From assembly GCA_019058445.1 (NCBI GenBank), contig JAHPZA010000006.1, forward strand, positions 310,001 to 374,000: a stretch of 64,000 nt of DNA, read 5' to 3'. Below are positions 47,496 to 55,737 of this stretch, piece after piece (the first letter of the stretch is position 1; the number at the start of each line of letters is the position of its first letter). This DNA is from Promethearchaeota archaeon (GTDB lineage Archaea > Asgardarchaeota > Lokiarchaeia > Sigyniarchaeales > SOKP01). A program made the position numbers and the translations under genes. The notes under the pieces are model-generated. The model saw nothing but the letters and a program-made list of their open reading frames with translations. It made no database searches and was not told the origin of the DNA.

Positions 47496-48440
47496 ATGCC
47501 ATTCAAATCGGATTTACAAGATTCTAACTCATCATTAGTCATCGCACTTGACAAAGTGGGTATTGTTGATTTGGAAAAGAAAGTTGAGATAGTACAAGAA
47601 AATAAGCGCTACTCCTTTTATCCGAAAATTTCTGCTCTCATTAATCTTCCAGCTCAACAACGGGGTATTCATATGTCTCGAACTTCTGAAACAATTGAAG
47701 AGATTATAAATGACGTAATATTCAGACCTACACCTACGATTGAACGTGTTGGCGATAGAATAGTAAAAAAATTGTTAGAAAAACACCCCTATACCACAAA
47801 AGCAGAAGTCAAATTAAAGGGAAGGATTGTTGTTCAAGTCAGAGAAAGCGAACAAAGAACCATCCAAAAATCGTATGATATAAGTTCTTATGTACTAGCA
47901 GAGAAAAAGAAATCTGGCGTTATTGATTTTAACTATTTCATAGGAGCGAGCGCAGTAGGGATTACTGTTTGTCCCTGTGCAAAAGAAATGTCTCAAGAAT
48001 ATGCTGAAGAAATTATTAAATCAAGAAAGGATATTAATATTTCCGAAGAAGACATTAAAAAATTGATAAATATACTTCCTTTCTCCTCTCATAATCAAAG
48101 GTCAAAAGGCACTATTGTTGTACAAATAAAAGATCTAAATAGTCATATAGTTGATGTGTTAGATATTATTGATATTATAGAGGAATCTATGAGCGGACGA
48201 ATTCAATCTGTTTTAAAAAGACCGGAGGAAGCTGAGTTAGTTAGAAGTGCCCATTTAAAGCCTTTATTCTCCGAAGATGTAATTCGAGAAATGGCAAAAA
48301 ATTTTATAACAAGGGACTTTCCAAATTTAGAAGATAATTTTAAAATTAGCTTTAAAATAGAAAGTTATGAATCCATTCACCCTCATAATGTATATGCGGA
48401 ATTAACCACTACATTAGGACATTTAAGAAAACGAATTTAA
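47496..48440 (+). CDS. mptA: GTP cyclohydrolase MptA (type IV, FolE2-like)
   Basis: 314 residues. Landmarks are IVDLEKK, QRGIHMSRTSETIEE, and GITVCPCAKEM, whose Cys and His residues bind the catalytic Fe2+ or Zn2+ ion in this family. The enzyme opens GTP to 7,8-dihydroneopterin 2',3'-cyclic phosphate, the first step to H4MPT. ATG start, promoter shared with the divergent amidohydrolase. The last 30 residues (FKIESYESIHPHNVYAEL) have a diverged partner in a remnant at 52358-52468. Confidence 0.9.
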   Translation: MPFKSDLQDSNSSLVIALDKVGIVDLEKKVEIVQENKRYSFYPKISALINLPAQQRGIHMSRTSETIEEIINDVIFRPTPTIERVGDRIVKKLLEKHPYTTKAEVKLKGRIVVQVRESEQRTIQKSYDISSYVLAEKKKSGVIDFNYFIGASAVGITVCPCAKEMSQEYAEEIIKSRKDINISEEDIKKLINILPFSSHNQRSKGTIVVQIKDLNSHIVDVLDIIDIIEESMSGRIQSVLKRPEEAELVRSAHLKPLFSEDVIREMAKNFITRDFPNLEDNFKISFKIESYESIHPHNVYAELTTTLGHLRKRI

Positions 48441-48528
48441 ACAGCTATTTTCGAAAATCGTATTTTTTTTAAATATTTTTATTAAATTTATTTTTTTCTT
48501 CTATTCTAATATTATAAAAAAAGCTATG

Positions 48529-48657
48529 TTATAATTCCTTTAATTTCAGTTTATCAAAGATATCAATCAACTTTCTAATAGGAATATAAAATAAATTCGA
48601 GATTTTAGAGATATGATATCCATTTTCTTCGAATTTTAATAATATATAAGCCTCATT
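48529..48657 (-). pseudogene. Short open frame resembling the end of an HTH-type protein
   Basis: Between mptA and the first sulfatase the minus strand is open for 42 codons and reads like protein (EAYILLKFEENGYHISKISN, then KLIDIFDKLKLKEL), with the look of a helix-turn-helix tail. It begins right after a stop and has no ATG, GTG or TTG. It is probably a remnant. A real small gene with an unusual start is possible but unsupported. Confidence 0.3.
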
Positions 48658-48666
48658 CTAAAGTCA

Positions 48667-50259
48667 TTAAAAATGGCATTCTCTTTTCACATGACTCTCA
48701 GTGGATTCGAGAATTTTTCTCATTAACTTTAAAACTAGTTCATTCTTAATATCTTTTAAAGATTCTTCATCCCATAAATTATTCATCTCATTAGGATCCT
48801 CTTTAAGGTTATATAATTCACCTTCATCACGAAAAATTGTAATTCTCCATTCATCAGTAATTAATGTCCTTGTTTTTTCCTTAATGAAATCATCGTCCAT
48901 TTCAATTAGCACATCATCATTAATCTCAGTATTTGGATTATGAATAATTGGAACCATACTTTTTCCTTGCATGAATTCTGGTATAGGGATTCCCACTAAT
49001 TCCAATATCGTTTCTGGAATATCAATTGAACTTACTAAAGATGAAGATACTGTATTTTTTACCCCATTTGGGATCTTCATTATAAAGGGAATATTAGTTA
49101 AAGTATTATATAAAAATGGACCTTTAAAGAAGAATCTATGCGCTCCTCCTAATTCACCATGATCTGTTGTATAAATTATCACAGTATTCTCTGCCAAACC
49201 TGTTTTTTCTAATACATCTAAAATTTCTCCAATTGCATCATCCACCATTTTTTCCATTCCATAACATGCGGCAATAACTCGCTTAGCATCCAATTCTGTT
49301 AAATCTTCTGCTTTTGGAAATACATTTGGTTGTGTTCCCTCAGTATTCACTGGTTTTGAATAGTGTCTTCTATTTATTAAAGTGCTATTTTCATGATTAT
49401 CATGAAATGTATCTGGAAGAATAACATCTTCTGGTTTATACATATCAAAATACTTTCCTGGGGGGGTGAAGGGGTGATGAGGATCGGGAAAACTACAAAA
49501 TAGAAAGAAATTATCTTTGGAAACTTTCCCTTCATTAAATCTATTCAAATAATCAATGACTCCCTCTTTAACAAACGTAGTAGAATAAAGTTCTTCTGGT
49601 ACATTGTGATTCCATACTTGAATCTTAATATTTGAACTATTTTCCGGTATCATTGATTTACCATATTTTCGTAGAATTTCCCGATAAGTATCTTCAGGTT
49701 CTATTCCCAATTTAAGTTGTAAATTCTCGTCCAAATTCACTTTGGTTACTACCCATTCAAGAAAGTCGGGATGCCCACAATAAATTCCATGTCCCGATAC
49801 AATTTTAAATTCCTCCAATCCAAAATAAATCTCATGATCAGAGAGATTTTTATAATATTTAGGAACAGCAAATTCTTGACTTTTAAGGTTCTTAGTAACA
49901 CGCTTCTTACCAAAACGCTTCTTCTGAATTACGCCGAAATAATTTAAATGAATCTTTCCAAAATTCGCAGTGTGATACCCGTTTGATCTTAAAAGATCTA
50001 CGAATGTTTTAGTATCTTGTGGTAAATTTCTCCCATTTGTATTAACTCCATGAACCGAAGGATATTGTCCTGTAAAAATAGTACTCCTGTTAGGCATACA
50101 GATAGGATTATTACAATAAAAATTGGTAAATTTAATTCCTTCTTTTGCAATTTTATCAATATTAGAAGTCTGCAATACTAAATTGTCATTATAGCAGCTT
50201 AAATGATCCTTTCGCTGCATGTCAGTAATAATAAATAAAAAATTCAATTTTTCGTTCAT
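48667..50259 (-). CDS. Sulfatase-family enzyme (first of pair)
   Basis: 530 residues of the arylsulfatase/alkaline phosphatase fold. The modification site is CMPNRSTIFTG, where Cys would become formylglycine; Asn replaces the usual Ser or Ala in C-x-[SA]-P-R-type sites. DPHHPFTPPG and TTDHGELGG complete the metal site. No signal peptide, so the enzyme stays in the cytosol. The substrate may be a sulfate ester from imported material. ATG after AGGGA. The second sulfatase lies 54 bases upstream on the same strand. No formylglycine-forming gene is in view. Confidence 0.85.
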   Translation of the reverse strand: MNEKLNFLFIITDMQRKDHLSCYNDNLVLQTSNIDKIAKEGIKFTNFYCNNPICMPNRSTIFTGQYPSVHGVNTNGRNLPQDTKTFVDLLRSNGYHTANFGKIHLNYFGVIQKKRFGKKRVTKNLKSQEFAVPKYYKNLSDHEIYFGLEEFKIVSGHGIYCGHPDFLEWVVTKVNLDENLQLKLGIEPEDTYREILRKYGKSMIPENSSNIKIQVWNHNVPEELYSTTFVKEGVIDYLNRFNEGKVSKDNFFLFCSFPDPHHPFTPPGKYFDMYKPEDVILPDTFHDNHENSTLINRRHYSKPVNTEGTQPNVFPKAEDLTELDAKRVIAACYGMEKMVDDAIGEILDVLEKTGLAENTVIIYTTDHGELGGAHRFFFKGPFLYNTLTNIPFIMKIPNGVKNTVSSSLVSSIDIPETILELVGIPIPEFMQGKSMVPIIHNPNTEINDDVLIEMDDDFIKEKTRTLITDEWRITIFRDEGELYNLKEDPNEMNNLWDEESLKDIKNELVLKLMRKILESTESHVKRECHF

Positions 50260-50313
50260 TGTAAATTCCCTTTTTTTAAATATTAATGCATACTGAATAG
50301 TTTCATTTTAAAT

Positions 50314-51825
50314 TTAAAATCTCGCATCAATCTTAAATGGAACGACATCACAAGTCTCATGATACCATGTGAGTAGCCTTTCTTTTAAGCTGAAAAGAAT
50401 CTCTGCATAAGCGGGGTCATCTATTACATTAGTTAATTCAGATGAATCTTTATTTAAATCATATAACTCATCCTTCTCATAAAGACGTCGAACATATTTA
50501 TAATCTTGTGTTCTACACATAACTGCTTTACCATGATAAGGTTCCTCATCAATGAGTTGAAGCCTAACACGGGGCCAATAAACTCCACCTTCTATCTTAG
50601 CCTCTATTTCCGTGGCCTGTTTTTCCCCATAAAGGCGGCCTCCTTCACAAAATACCGCATCTCTATGTAATTCAGTTTCACCTTTCAACAATGGAATTAA
50701 GCTCTTACCAAAATGAGTATAACCTGGTTCTATACCCGTGAGTTCATATACTGTTGCAGAAAAATCAACTAATTCAACTAATGCATTACTCACTCGTGGC
50801 TTTACTGGAATATTTTTAGGTGGTTTCACGATTAACGGAACATTTGAAAGACAATCTTCAAAGGTATTTTGATTTTTTTCAACTATTCCATAATCACCTG
50901 TGAAATCACCATGATCAGAAAAGAAGAATATAGCGCTATCATTATAAATCCCTGCCTTTTTTAATTCTTCTATTACTAATCCAAATTGATGATCCAGGCG
51001 AGTACACATTCCATAATAGGTAGCACGTAGCTCATTCCAGCGTTCCTCTGTCCATCCCTGAAGATTTTGGTGCTCATAAATGCCTTTTAAAATAGAGGGT
51101 TTATCGTCCCAATTTTGTGGGGCAGGGATTCGGGGCGGAAGAGTTTTACGATTTATTTTACTAAACCATGGTTCTTCAACCCCATAAGGTGGATGTGGAT
51201 ATGAAAGTGCAAGATCAATGCAAAGAGGCTTATCTCCTTTATAATTTCGAATAAAATCAATTGCTCCTAAAACCATTGCCCAATCAAAATCAAAATAGAT
51301 ATCATCTCCCATTGTATCTAGCTTACCGGCATAAAGGCTATAATAATTATCGCCATCTGTTTTTCCTCTCCACTCCTCCTTCCTAAAATCATGTAGACTT
51401 GGTTTCCAATTATGACCCCATCGTGTAAGATCCTTTGAGGATGGCCAATATTGTACATCACAAACCTTTTTTGAATTCTTTCTTGCCGGAATGAGATCGT
51501 TTCTAAAACTCCACCATACGAAATATCCATTATCTTTAAGTATTTTTAATAAATTAGGTTCACCATGTTCATGATGTAACATATGAGACATTGTCCTGTG
51601 CCCTCTCACATGTGGATACCATCCTGTCATGAAGCTGCATCGGCTGGGCGTACACACAGGATTCTGACAGAAGGTATTGCTAAAAGATACGGAATTTGTA
51701 TTAATTAATTGATCAAGATGAGGAGTTTCTGCTGCGGGATTTCCTAAATGCCCTAAAACATCTCCTCGCCATTGATCTGGATTAAAAATGATAATATGTG
51801 GTTTTTCACTCATAATCTTATTCAT
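50314..51825 (-). CDS. Sulfatase-family enzyme (second of pair)
   Basis: 503 residues, with the canonical site CTPSRCSFMTG, metal ligands in FNPDQWRGD and FFSDHGDF, and a sulfatase-type C-terminal end (YDLNKDSSELTN). No signal peptide. ATG at 51825 or 51813 (MSEKPH). Only moderately similar to its neighbour, so the two probably act on different linkages. Together they form an operon that starts here, with a palindrome 180 bases upstream. Confidence 0.88.
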   Translation of the reverse strand: MNKIMSEKPHIIIFNPDQWRGDVLGHLGNPAAETPHLDQLINTNSVSFSNTFCQNPVCTPSRCSFMTGWYPHVRGHRTMSHMLHHEHGEPNLLKILKDNGYFVWWSFRNDLIPARKNSKKVCDVQYWPSSKDLTRWGHNWKPSLHDFRKEEWRGKTDGDNYYSLYAGKLDTMGDDIYFDFDWAMVLGAIDFIRNYKGDKPLCIDLALSYPHPPYGVEEPWFSKINRKTLPPRIPAPQNWDDKPSILKGIYEHQNLQGWTEERWNELRATYYGMCTRLDHQFGLVIEELKKAGIYNDSAIFFFSDHGDFTGDYGIVEKNQNTFEDCLSNVPLIVKPPKNIPVKPRVSNALVELVDFSATVYELTGIEPGYTHFGKSLIPLLKGETELHRDAVFCEGGRLYGEKQATEIEAKIEGGVYWPRVRLQLIDEEPYHGKAVMCRTQDYKYVRRLYEKDELYDLNKDSSELTNVIDDPAYAEILFSLKERLLTWYHETCDVVPFKIDARF

Positions 51826-52357
51826 TTATGATTTCTTCTAAATAAACTTGTTAATTTACTTATTTTTATATATTTAAAATTTATGAAAACTCTCATATTA
51901 TTAAAACTCTTAATTAATGAGAATAATGTTAAGAATAAAAGATATTTTTTAAATATTTCCGTAAATGGGAGGTTATTTTTTAAATAAATTTATTTTTTTA
52001 CCCGTAAAAAATTACGGTAATAAAATTCATGAATTAGATTTTATTATATAATATTGTTCATAATATCCTACTTCGTAAAATATGTTTCGATTACTAATTG
52101 TTATAATATTAGTTAAAGCAAATTAATACTATTTTTTTTATAATTTTATATTTTTATAGACCTAATTGTTTCAATTGGTTTTAAATTTCCTCTACTTTAT
52201 CCGTTTAAGTAGATTGCGATTATTCAAAACTTATTTACTTAGGAGGAATAAAAATTATTTCTGTTTCATTTTGCAATATGATTTTAAACAAATTTTGATC
52301 AGAAAAAATTTAAAAATTTGTCTACAATTTTTAAGAATATTCAGTATAATAATACAT
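51826..52357. other. Sulfatase promoter region, no gene
   Basis: 530 very AT-rich bases between the sulfatase pair and the mptA remnant. A perfect inverted repeat CCGTAA-N4-TTACGG (52002-52017) and an extra half-site CCGTAA at 51959-51964 are the only structures seen. An open frame from 52166 has low-complexity residues until the remnant begins at 52358. Confidence 0.45.
52002..52017. promoter_or_regulatory. Perfect inverted repeat CCGTAA-N4-TTACGG, possible operator of the sulfatase operon
   Basis: Six-base arms around AAAA, with a third copy of the half-site 43 bases closer to the sulfatase start (51959). GC bases are rare here, so the match stands out. Its position 180 bases upstream of the first sulfatase is far for a repressor, so an activator or unrelated function is possible. 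Confidence 0.4.
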
Positions 52358-52468
52358 ATGCAAATAGTTTTTAAAATTGAGAGCTGTGAATCTATTCATC
52401 ATCATGATGTCTATGCTGAATTAAGTACTACAATAGGAGAGCTAAAAAAAAAATTAAAACTAATTTAA
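52358..52468 (+). pseudogene. Remnant of the 3' end of an mptA gene
   Basis: The frame encodes FKIESCESIHHHDVYAEL and STTIGELKKKL, matching the last 30 residues of intact MptA (FKIESYESIHPHNVYAEL, TTTLGHLRKR). The DNA is diverged. Nothing upstream in this region resembles the rest of MptA. It lies on the same strand as mptA, on the far side of the sulfatase pair. Confidence 0.7.
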
Positions 52469-52583
52469 AAACCTAGAAATAGGATTGATTACAAAGATAT
52501 TTTATTGAAATACATGAATACTTTCGATTCATAAAAACAATTTAAAAATATGATATCTTGAAGTGAGAAAAAGACGAAAAACA

Positions 52584-53185
52584 ATGCAAAAAATATCTGT
52601 TTCATAAGGCATGGCCAGACTAACTCATCATTAAATAATAGGTTGTGTGGTAGCAGAACAGATGAATCCTTAAATGCAAATGGTTATCAACAAATAAAAT
52701 CTCTAATATCATTTTTAAAAAACTACAATCCTGATTCTATTTATACAAGTCCTCTTCTCAGAGCAAAACAATCTGCTAAAATAATTTCAGATTATTTTAA
52801 TCTTACAACAAATGAACTGGATGATTTGAGAGAAATTGATTTTGGTGATTGGGAAAGTTTAACATTTAACGAGATTAAATCAAAATATAGGGAGGAATAT
52901 TTAAAATGGATGAATTCTCCTGATAAATTTACTCCAAATAATGGAGAAAGTGTTAAGGAATTGTCTTCTCGATTAAAGAAAGTTATGGAAGTTATTTTAA
53001 GTACCAATCATAATACAATTTTTTTAATTACTCATGGTGGACCTATTCGTGCAACACTAATTAACTCTTTAAAAATTTCATTATCTCTATATTGGAATAT
53101 TAAAGTCCCTCATGGCTCGGTTACATGTTTAGAATATAAAGATTCAAAAATTTATCTTCAATATATGGGCCAAGTAGTTCTATGA
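52584..53185 (+). CDS. Histidine phosphatase (phosphoglycerate-mutase-like), N-terminal start disrupted
   Basis: About 200 residues. The catalytic motif FIRHGQTN lies at 52601-52624, ahead of the first usable start in frame (TTG 52643). Later blocks are SPLLRAKQSA, EIDFGDWE and ITHGGPIR, a complete phosphatase core (alpha-ribazole phosphatase-like). Back to a stop at 52559 the frame has no ATG, GTG or TTG. An ATG at 52584 would give MQKNICFIRHG if one A were added to the A6 run that follows. Alternatively an ACG at 52574, six bases after GTGAG, may start. I give the ATG as the gene edge. Confidence 0.7.
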
Positions 53186-53188
53186 ATT

Positions 53189-53317
53189 TTGCTAGAGTTA
53201 TTTTCAATCATAAAAGATGCGATAATTACTCCTACATTTTTTTTAATAATTGATGATTTATTTTATTCAAGTAAAAATTTTAATAATTGGCAAATTAAAG
53301 AATATCTGAATTACTAA
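53189..53317 (+). CDS. Possible small ORF after the phosphatase
   Basis: After the phosphatase TGA the same frame stays open for 42 codons from a TTG (start LELFSIIKDAIITPTFFLII, end IKEYLNY). No ribosome site or homology. May be chance in AT-rich DNA. Confidence 0.2.
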   Translation: MLELFSIIKDAIITPTFFLIIDDLFYSSKNFNNWQIKEYLNY

Positions 53318-53330
53318 TAAGCATTAAAAT

Positions 53331-54374
53331 ATGAAAATTCCTAAAGGAATTGAAGGAGATTACATTGAAACCAAGAATGATAACCTTATTTTTGATATAA
53401 AGGGATTATTACACCCTGATAATCGAAAAATTTGTTTTCTTCGATTTCATCCTCATAACGAAGGAGATCGGATTAGAGAAGGAATACAATATAAAAAAAT
53501 TTATAAACTTAGTGAGCGGTATTCCTTTTTGAAAGAGAATTTTCCAAGATATCTCTTTTACTCTGAAGAGCTTGATTTAAAACTTCAGGGCGTTGATGTT
53601 AAGGATATTAAACAAATATATTCTCCGAAACATTATTATAAAAGTCTTTTTGAAAAAGATAATTTGTCTAGCTTAGAAAAATATTCAAAGGAGTTATGTG
53701 AACTCTTTATTAATAATGGAAATATTTCTGAAAATTCCATTGGAATTACTGGATCGCCTATGGTTGGCTTAGCCAAAGAAGATTCAGACATTGATTTAAT
53801 TATATACGGAACTCAAACAAGTTTAGCGTTTCAAGAAAATTTGAATGAAATTTTCGAACGACAAAATCATTGTAGAAAATATTCATTAGAGGAATATAAA
53901 CATCATTTTAATTGGAGGGCAGGGGGTTCAAATGTATCTTTTGAGGATTTTATGAGAAGTGAGAAAAGAAAACAACATCAAGGAAAATATTTCAATACTG
54001 ACTTTTTCATCAGATATATAAAAAGTCCTGAAGATTGGAAAGGAAATTTTTATGATTATAAATATTTTAATTGTGGAAGATTGAAATTAACAGCTCAAAT
54101 TATTGACTCCACAGATTCTATATTTACTCCTTGTACATACAAAATACGTCCAATTAAAATCTTAAGCAGTAATCCACTCTTCAATGAAATTGATGAATTC
54201 ACTCTGAAAGAGATTAATTCTTTCCGAGGAAGATTTTGTGAGCATGCTGTAAAAGGAGAAAAGGTATTAGTTGAAGGAAAATTAGAAAAAGTCATTTTCA
54301 AAGATAAGGAAAAATATTCTCGCATTCTTTTAGGTGACCAGGTTAGGGATAAAATGATTATTCTAAATAAATGA
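53331..54374 (+). CDS. Nucleotidyltransferase-fold protein
   Basis: 347 residues. The middle has ITGSPMVGLAKEDSDIDLIIYG, the GS-x(n)-D-x-D signature of the polymerase-beta-like nucleotidyltransferase fold. The flanking domains (HPDNRKICFLRFHPHNEG at the N-terminus and a beta-rich C-terminus) are unfamiliar. Members transfer nucleotides to RNA, proteins or antibiotics. The target is unknown. ATG start; two AT palindromes follow the gene. Confidence 0.65.
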   Translation: MKIPKGIEGDYIETKNDNLIFDIKGLLHPDNRKICFLRFHPHNEGDRIREGIQYKKIYKLSERYSFLKENFPRYLFYSEELDLKLQGVDVKDIKQIYSPKHYYKSLFEKDNLSSLEKYSKELCELFINNGNISENSIGITGSPMVGLAKEDSDIDLIIYGTQTSLAFQENLNEIFERQNHCRKYSLEEYKHHFNWRAGGSNVSFEDFMRSEKRKQHQGKYFNTDFFIRYIKSPEDWKGNFYDYKYFNCGRLKLTAQIIDSTDSIFTPCTYKIRPIKILSSNPLFNEIDEFTLKEINSFRGRFCEHAVKGEKVLVEGKLEKVIFKDKEKYSRILLGDQVRDKMIILNK

Positions 54375-54421
54375 TATTTTAATACTGATCTCTCATGAAG
54401 AGAACTTCCAATTAAATTCAT

Positions 54422-54466
54422 CTATATATTATATATAGGTCTTAAGTCCCTCTATATCATGATATA
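54422..54466. repeat. Two adjacent AT-rich palindromes
   Basis: CTATATAT-T-ATATATAG (54422-54438, perfect eight-base arms) and TATATCATGATATA (54453-54466, perfect palindrome) lie just after the nucleotidyltransferase gene. They could form hairpins and act as terminator or binding sites, or be chance in AT DNA. Confidence 0.35.
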
Positions 54467-54527
54467 TATTACGTCGATTATGCTTTTATTCTGAACTTCT
54501 AATAAACTAGTAAGAAAACAAAAAGAG

Positions 54528-54752
54528 ATGATGTATTTGAGCATTCTAAAAAAATATAGAACACCATACGAAAGAGCTAGAAAGCAAAGGTATAAACTTT
54601 TAAAATATGTATGTGATAAATGTGGTGCTTATAATCACATAGATCAAGGATATTGTGGTATGTGCATGTCAACTCACCTAAGAAAAGCGACTGCAAAAGA
54701 AAAAACGCAAACCCTCTCTTTAATCGAGAATGTAATTGATAGTAGCTCATAA
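54528..54752 (+). CDS. Small zinc-ribbon protein, possibly ribosomal protein L40e-like
   Basis: 74 residues. CDKCGAYNHIDQGYCGMC has the C-x2-C-x10-C-x2-C spacing of archaeal L40e and of RanBP2-type fingers, with the Asn at the usual place. The basic flanks suit RNA binding. L40e is about 50 residues, so this one has a longer head and tail. ATG start. Confidence 0.5.
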   Translation: MMYLSILKKYRTPYERARKQRYKLLKYVCDKCGAYNHIDQGYCGMCMSTHLRKATAKEKTQTLSLIENVIDSSS

Positions 54753-54796
54753 AAGTTTCTTATAAAGTAAAGTAAATTGTATTTAAGGTGTTTTGG

Positions 54797-54973
54797 TTGA
54801 AAAAATTTATTAATTTTGATAAAAACATGAATATTTTTTATGATAATATCTGGCTTGACGATCAAAAAGTTGTCATTAAAATTCCGCTAGTGGAAAAAAA
54901 TGACTTGTATACTAATATTGAAGTCGAGAAGTTTAATTTAGCAAATAAAGTATTTCTTTTAGCCTATGAATAA
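54797..54973 (+). CDS. Small conserved protein, member 1 of a tandem family
   Basis: 58 residues: FINFDKNMNIFYDNIWLDDQ, VVIKIPL, VEKFNLANKVFLLAYE. More than half the residues match the protein at 55438-55626, which shows that both are real. Start TTG 54797 lines up with the paralogue's start and follows AAGGTG by six bases; the GTG at 54788 is part of that site. Predicted all-beta with an amphipathic end. No known family. Confidence 0.6.
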   Translation: MKKFINFDKNMNIFYDNIWLDDQKVVIKIPLVEKNDLYTNIEVEKFNLANKVFLLAYE

Positions 54974-55437
54974 CTGGAAATCTCGATTTTTATTACTTCA
55001 AATCTTATTTTAAAGCTTTAGTTTTTTTGGTTTTTTTTTCTTCAATACTATTTCTATCTTAATCTTAATCATATGGTTGGAAAGATGGTTATTAAGTGGA
55101 CATATGCATAACTTATCTGATAGAAAACTAAGCATTTAAATATGAGAATGCACTAATTGATCTTAATATGATTAAAATTAAAAAAATATAGCCTAAGTGA
55201 TAAAATAGAACTGAGGTGATAAACAAAAAAATTCAAACATAGCAGAGTTTTTTAGTCAGTTTACTACTAAAATATAAATTAAATATATTAAAAAATAAAA
55301 ATCTAGGAGGTTGGAATAAAAAAAATTAATATTGATTAATACTAAAAAAAATGAGCTTGGCTATTTGAGTACTACCATTGAAAATGAAATGTATTAAAAA
55401 TAAAATAAAAAAAATAATAATTAATAGAGGTGGTTGA
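54974..55437. other. Gap between the two small-protein genes
   Basis: About 460 AT-rich bases. GGAGG at 55306-55310 looks like a strong ribosome site. Within 25 bases is only a TTG frame (55332-55397) of 21 codons (INTKKNELGYLSTTIENEMY), which may be a peptide or a remnant of a third copy. Nothing else is seen. Confidence 0.4.
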
Positions 55438-55626
55438 TTGGGTCAATTTATTGATTTTGATAAGAAAAAAGGAATGTTTTATGATAATATTTGGTTAGAT
55501 GAGCAAAAAATTGTAGTAAAAATGCCACTAACAAGAGAAAATTATTCAGAGAAATATCCTAAAATGGATTTCAAAATCGAAGAATTTAACCTGGCAAAAT
55601 ATACCTATTTACTGGCCTATGAGTAA
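55438..55626 (+). CDS. Small conserved protein, member 2 of a tandem family
   Basis: 62 residues: FIDFDKKKGMFYDNIWLDEQ, IVVKMPL, IEEFNLAKYTYLLAYE. It matches the protein at 54797-54973 with a few inserted residues in the middle. TTG start after GAGGTGG. The invariant FYDNIWLD and FNLA..LLAYE segments mark a family. Function unknown; the TPR gene follows after 110 bases. Confidence 0.6.
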   Translation: MGQFIDFDKKKGMFYDNIWLDEQKIVVKMPLTRENYSEKYPKMDFKIEEFNLAKYTYLLAYE

Positions 55627-55737
55627 GAGAAATTTTCAATAAACCTCTTTCTTATTTTTCAATTCATTCTCTTATAATAAGGACATTTGGATTAAATTAA
55701 ACTTATTTTCTATATTTCATTCAAAATATTAGAGATA

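Noticed and set aside
52166..52357. Open frame leading into the mptA remnant
   Set aside because: Residues before 52358 are low-complexity Phe/Ile/Lys/Arg and match nothing; only the last 36 codons are homologous to MptA.
54788..54796. GTG at 54788 as start of the small protein
   Set aside because: It is part of the ribosome site AAGGTG; the paralogue's start aligns with TTG 54797.
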